Origin: Candidatus Cloacimonadota bacterium
Lineage (GTDB): Bacteria > Muiribacteriota > UBA6191 > JACPRK01
Assembly: GCA_021772705.1 (NCBI GenBank)
Contig: JAJFLN010000368.1
Span: forward strand, 1-9,283
Length of the DNA stretch: 9,283 bases
Reading direction: 5' to 3'
Shown here: positions 6,647 to 9,283 of the stretch, piece after piece
Layout of the letters: the number at the start of each line of letters is the position of its first letter
How positions within the stretch are numbered: position 1 is the first letter of the stretch
Position numbers and translations under genes: made by a program
The notes under the pieces: generated by a model
What the model saw: the letters and a program-made list of their open reading frames with translations, nothing else
Told to the model about the DNA's origin: nothing
Databases searched by the model: none

Positions 6647-8862
6647 AGATCCCGTCCTTGCAACAACGCGTCCTCGATCTGCTGGGCCGGCCCGACTACA
6701 GGCCCGTATCGCTGGTCGAGCTGACCCGGGCTCTGGGCCTCCGGTCCACGGACCGGCCGACCCTGGAAAAGGCCCTGGATGAGCTGGCCGAAGAGGGGCG
6801 GGTGGTCTGCAACCGTAACTCCCGGTATGGCATCCCGGAGCAGATGGATCTGGTGGTGGGGGAGCTGACGGTTCACGAGAACGGGTTCGGATTCGTATTG
6901 CCCGATCAGGTCGGCCTCCCTGACGTCTTCGTCGCCGCCAGAAACCTGGGTGGGGCCATGCACCGGGACAGAGTGATGGTCCGGATGGAGAAACGCCGGG
7001 GGGACAAGATCTCCGGGACCGTGGCCCGGATCCTCACCCGGGCCCACAAGCATCTGGTCGGGGTGTACCAGTCTCGAGGTTCCTCCTACGGTTTCGTCAC
7101 CCCCTCCGACGTCCACCTGACCCAGGATGTCTTCATCCCCAAGGGGCACGAACTGGACGCCAGGAACGGACGCGTGGTCGAAGTAGACCTCCTGGAGTAT
7201 CCGACGGAGAACCAGGGACCGGTGGGGAAGATCGTCCGGGTCCTCGGCCTGCCTGGAGACCCGGGAATCGACACGGAGATCATCCTCAAGGAGTACGGTC
7301 TGCGGGCCGACTTTCCCGGGGAGGTCGAGAAGGCGCTGAAGGACATCCCCGACAAGGTTCAGGCGGCGGATCTGAAGCGCCGCAAGGACTTACGGAACCT
7401 GCCCACCTTCACCATCGATCCGCTGGCGGCCCGGGACTTCGACGACGCCATCAGCATCGAGAAGGAAGGAAACGGCACGGCGCTCTACGTCCATATCGCC
7501 GACGTGACCCACTACATCCGGCCCGGAGACGCACTGGACCGGGAGGCGGTGAAACGGGGGACCAGTGTCTACTTTCCCGAACGGGTCATTCCCATGTTGC
7601 CCGAAAAGGTCTCCAATGGACTCTGCAGCCTGAAGCCGAACGTGGACCGTCTGGCCTTGACCTGCAAGATGAGCTTCGACCGGTCCGGAACCCGGGGAGA
7701 TTCGCAGGTCTTTGCCAGCGTGATTCACTCCGACTTTCGTCTCACCTACGAACAGGTCGGCAGCTTCCTGGGCGGTGGGCCCATCGGTGTGGAGGGTGAC
7801 ACGAGCTGGCTGGGGACGAAGTTGAAGCACCTCGCCAAGCTCGCCATGTCGATCCGGAAGATCCGGGAGCACCGGGGCAGCCTGACCATGTCCATACCCG
7901 AGACCCGGATCGTCCTGGACGATCAGGGCAAGATGGTGGACATCAGGAAAGAGGTGTCAGACCTGTCCCATCAGGTCATCGAGGAGGCCATGATCGCCGC
8001 CAACGAGGCCGTCGCGGAGCGGGCCCTGGGGAAAAGCCTGCCCTTCGTCTACCGGATCCACGAGGAGCCGGCGGCGGAGAAGGCCGAGACGCTGAAGACC
8101 GTGGCGGGAGCCATCGGACTGCCGATGAAGAGCTTCTCCTCCACGAACCCGAAGGCGTATCAGAAGATCCTGAAGCACGTGGAGGGCCGGCCAGAGCAGA
8201 TGCTGGTCACGATCATGCTCCTCCGAACGCTGAAGCAGGCTCGCTATCATCCGGAGAATTCCGGCCACTTCGGTCTGGCCTCGAAGGCCTACTCGCACTT
8301 CACGTCGCCGATTCGACGCTACCCGGACCTGCTGATTCACCGCCTCCTGAAGCACGACCTGAAGTTCGACCGGATGCCGGCTGCCTACATGAGCGAGCTG
8401 CTGGCGACACTGGAGAAGCACACCCTACGCTGCAGCCAGCAGGAGCGGACCGCCGAGGAGGCCGAGAGGTCTTTGGTGGCCTGGAAGAAGGCCATGTTCA
8501 TGTCTGACCGGATCGGGGAGGAGTTCGACGCCGTGGTCAGCGGAGTGGTGGCTTTCGGCCTCTTCGTGGAGATCCAGCCCTACTTCGTGGAGGGCCTGGT
8601 CCACATCTCGACCCTGGGAAACGAGTACTTTCATCATGACGAGACGGGCTTCATGCTCCAGGGCAGGGCCTCGGGCAGGGTGTACCGGATCGGCGACCCC
8701 ATCAAGGTCCGATGCAACAAGGTCGATGAGGTCCGGCGCCGGGTCGAATTCCAGGTCGTGGAAGGCCCGGGCGGGGAGAAGAAGTCCAACCCCGGGAAGA
8801 CCAAGTCCCGGCCCTCACCCCGGTCTGGCCGAGGGCGGCGCGGAGGAAAACGAAGGTCCTGA
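6643..8862 (+). CDS. rnr: Ribonuclease R (3'-5' exoribonuclease, RNB family)
   Basis: RNase R degrades RNA processively from the 3' end, including structured RNA. In known bacteria it acts in rRNA and tmRNA-linked quality control in the cytoplasm. Domains in order are: a winged-helix-like N-terminus (about residues 1-68), two cold-shock domains (about 69-125, with GELTVHENGFGFVLPD, and about 140-210, with GSSYGFVTPSD), the RNB catalytic domain (about 245-575), an S1 domain (about 626-705, with VVSGVVAFGLFVEI and EGLVHIS), and a Lys/Arg/Gly-rich tail (708-739). The four metal-binding aspartates are present in IDPLAARDFDDA (D259, D265, D267, D268), as are HIADVTHYI and the TSPIRRYPDLLIHR segment. 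The 739 residues are typical of RNase R and longer than RNase II. It starts with GTG in a GTGA overlap with the preceding gene and is the last gene of the apparent operon. No truncation or missing catalytic residue is visible. Confidence 0.97.
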   Translation: MKIPSLQQRVLDLLGRPDYRPVSLVELTRALGLRSTDRPTLEKALDELAEEGRVVCNRNSRYGIPEQMDLVVGELTVHENGFGFVLPDQVGLPDVFVAARNLGGAMHRDRVMVRMEKRRGDKISGTVARILTRAHKHLVGVYQSRGSSYGFVTPSDVHLTQDVFIPKGHELDARNGRVVEVDLLEYPTENQGPVGKIVRVLGLPGDPGIDTEIILKEYGLRADFPGEVEKALKDIPDKVQAADLKRRKDLRNLPTFTIDPLAARDFDDAISIEKEGNGTALYVHIADVTHYIRPGDALDREAVKRGTSVYFPERVIPMLPEKVSNGLCSLKPNVDRLALTCKMSFDRSGTRGDSQVFASVIHSDFRLTYEQVGSFLGGGPIGVEGDTSWLGTKLKHLAKLAMSIRKIREHRGSLTMSIPETRIVLDDQGKMVDIRKEVSDLSHQVIEEAMIAANEAVAERALGKSLPFVYRIHEEPAAEKAETLKTVAGAIGLPMKSFSSTNPKAYQKILKHVEGRPEQMLVTIMLLRTLKQARYHPENSGHFGLASKAYSHFTSPIRRYPDLLIHRLLKHDLKFDRMPAAYMSELLATLEKHTLRCSQQERTAEEAERSLVAWKKAMFMSDRIGEEFDAVVSGVVAFGLFVEIQPYFVEGLVHISTLGNEYFHHDETGFMLQGRASGRVYRIGDPIKVRCNKVDEVRRRVEFQVVEGPGGEKKSNPGKTKSRPSPRSGRGRRGGKRRS

Positions 8863-8871
8863 GGGAATCTG

Positions 8872-8887
8872 GCCTGCGGCCGCAGGC
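8872..8887. terminator. Perfect GC palindrome after rnr, weak terminator candidate
   Basis: GCCTGCGGCCGCAGGC is an exact 16-base palindrome that begins ten bases past the RNase R stop. As RNA it can form a six-base stem (GCCTGC/GCAGGC) with a GGCC loop. Its position suits a transcript end, but no U-tract follows, and the stem is short for termination without one. Confidence 0.4.
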
Positions 8888-8970
8888 ATGATGGCGCGAA
8901 CAGAGGGAGCACGTCGCCCGGGGGGCGTGAAGCTCAGGATGACATGGGAAGTTACACGGAGATCGCAGAG

Positions 8971-9034
8971 TTCACGGGGAACACAGAGGTTCTTTTCCTC
9001 TCAAAAACTCAGTGTCCTCTGTGGCCTTCGTGAA
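8971..9034. repeat. Inverted repeat with TTCACG...CACAGAGG arms
   Basis: TTCACG plus five bases plus CACAGAGG at 8971-8989 is mirrored by CCTCTGTG plus five bases plus CGTGAA at 9016-9034. Fifteen of 19 arm positions match across a 26-base centre. The surrounding ACGGAGATCGCAGAG and CTCAGTGTCCTCTG belong to the same style. From memory, intergenic repeats of the form CACAGAG...CTCTGTG are common in many environmental bacterial genomes. This looks like one diverged member, perhaps a small non-autonomous element. Confidence 0.6.
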
Positions 9035-9090
9035 TTCCGGGATCCCAAATGGTGGCTGGCCCCGGTGCGACATGATCCCGGCGATTCAGA

Positions 9091-9147
9091 GGGTGCATGT
9101 CCCGTAGGGGGTCCCCTGGCCTATTCCGGATCCGTTCGCCCCACTAT
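9091..9147. repeat. REP-like element, copy 2
   Basis: The 21 bases at 9091-9111 are identical to 2283-2303. Beyond that the copies diverge, but both reach a C-run followed by ACTAT at nearly the same distance (TTGCCCCCCCGACTAT ending 2338; TTCGCCCCACTAT ending 9147). This suggests homology over about 55 bases. The GTAGGGG start and CCCCACTA end are roughly inverted, as in short palindromic extragenic repeats. This copy lacks the long perfect stem of copy 1, though AGGGG/CCCCT at 9106-9117 could form a tight hairpin. Confidence 0.6.
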
Positions 9148-9283
9148 GGATGCCCGCTCCATTCATCCCCCCTTCGACGTGGCTCAGGACATGCTTCGGC
9201 GTAGCTCAGGACATGCTTCGACAAGCTCAGACGATATGGCCGCCCGCTCCATTCATCCCCCCTTCGACGTGGCTCAGGACATG
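9145..9283. repeat. Direct repeat with 90-base period, cut by the window end
   Basis: The 42 bases at 9152-9193 recur exactly at 9242-9283. The match extends left to 9145/9235 with only two differences (9150, 9151). The second copy is still matching at the last base of the window, so its full length and copy number are unknown. Each copy runs from GCCCGCTCCATTCATC through CCCCTTCGACGTGG to CTCAGGACATG. Confidence 0.85.
9172..9230. repeat. Tandem 22-base CTTCGAC...GCTCAGG units
   Basis: Three head-to-tail units are visible: 9172-9193 (CTTCGACGTGGCTCAG...), 9194-9215 (CTTCGGCGTAGCTCAG...) and 9216-9230 (CTTCGACAAGCTCAG, then diverging). The first two are 22 bases each, end in GGACATG and differ at only two positions. 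The third carries the CTTCGACAAGCTCAG core that I recall as a widespread intergenic repeat. The unit sits inside the 90-base period, so there are repeats at two scales. Confidence 0.8.

Larger units (their letters stand above)
8863..9283. other. Repeat-rich non-coding region downstream of rnr
   Basis: I see no gene in these 421 bases. They hold a GC palindrome just after rnr, a CACAGAGG-type inverted repeat, a second REP-like element, and a CTTCGAC...GCTCAGG tandem that continues past the window end. A diverged piece of the last family (AAGCTCAGGATGACATG) is also visible at 8930-8946. The packing of several unrelated repeat families into one gap suggests a tolerant insertion site for small extragenic repeats. 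Confidence 0.75.

Noticed and set aside
9194..9215. Possible tRNA 5' end (GGCGTAGCTCAG)
   Set aside because: The string is a variant of the adjacent 22-base repeat unit. No anticodon arm, T-loop (GTTCGA...) or acceptor pairing follows.
9145..9283. CRISPR array
   Set aside because: The units are directly adjacent 22-mers or a 90-base period. There are no unique 30-40-base spacers between identical repeats and no cas genes nearby.

Overview
The window is GC-rich bacterial DNA (most third codon positions are G or C, and several genes start with GTG). It carries six protein-coding genes plus repeat-bearing intergenic DNA. The HflK/HflC pair, a eukaryotic-type Ser/Thr kinase with an extracytoplasmic sensor, and a full-length RNase R suggest a Gram-negative-type bacterium. 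The short HflK and the fused kinase sensor look more like a member of an uncultivated or less-studied phylum than an enterobacterium. I cannot fix the phylum from sequence alone.

Layout: (1) 10-1988, plus strand: hflK and hflC in a tight two-gene operon with a 4-base ATGA overlap. (2) 1989-2547: non-coding DNA between convergent genes. It holds a GC-rich hairpin that may terminate hflKC, a REP-like palindromic element and a short coding-like relic. (3) 2548-5001, minus strand: a single-pass membrane Ser/Thr kinase whose outer part combines a probable fibronectin-III-like module with a BNR/Asp-box (sialidase-like) propeller. This is the most distinctive gene of the window. It contains a run of ten G in frame. 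(4) 5002-5440: divergent intergenic region with small dyads and no convincing promoter. (5) 5441-8862, plus strand: a probable three-gene operon of an unrecognised multi-pass membrane protein, a small Arg-rich conserved-type protein of unknown function, and RNase R, whose GTG start overlaps the preceding stop codon. (6) 8863-9283: non-coding and densely repetitive. It holds a perfect GC palindrome, an inverted repeat with CACAGAGG arms, a second copy of the REP-like element seen at 2283, and a tandem/period-90 repeat of the CTTCGAC...GCTCAGG type that runs off the window.

Functionally, HflK/HflC are known to form a membrane cage around the FtsH protease, and RNase R degrades structured RNA, so both ends of the window concern macromolecule quality control. 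The kinase lies between the two units and is transcribed away from the RNase R operon. Nothing in the sequence ties it to either. I see no phage, CRISPR, defence or complete transposon system. The noteworthy material is the kinase architecture, the poly-G tract and the repeat families.
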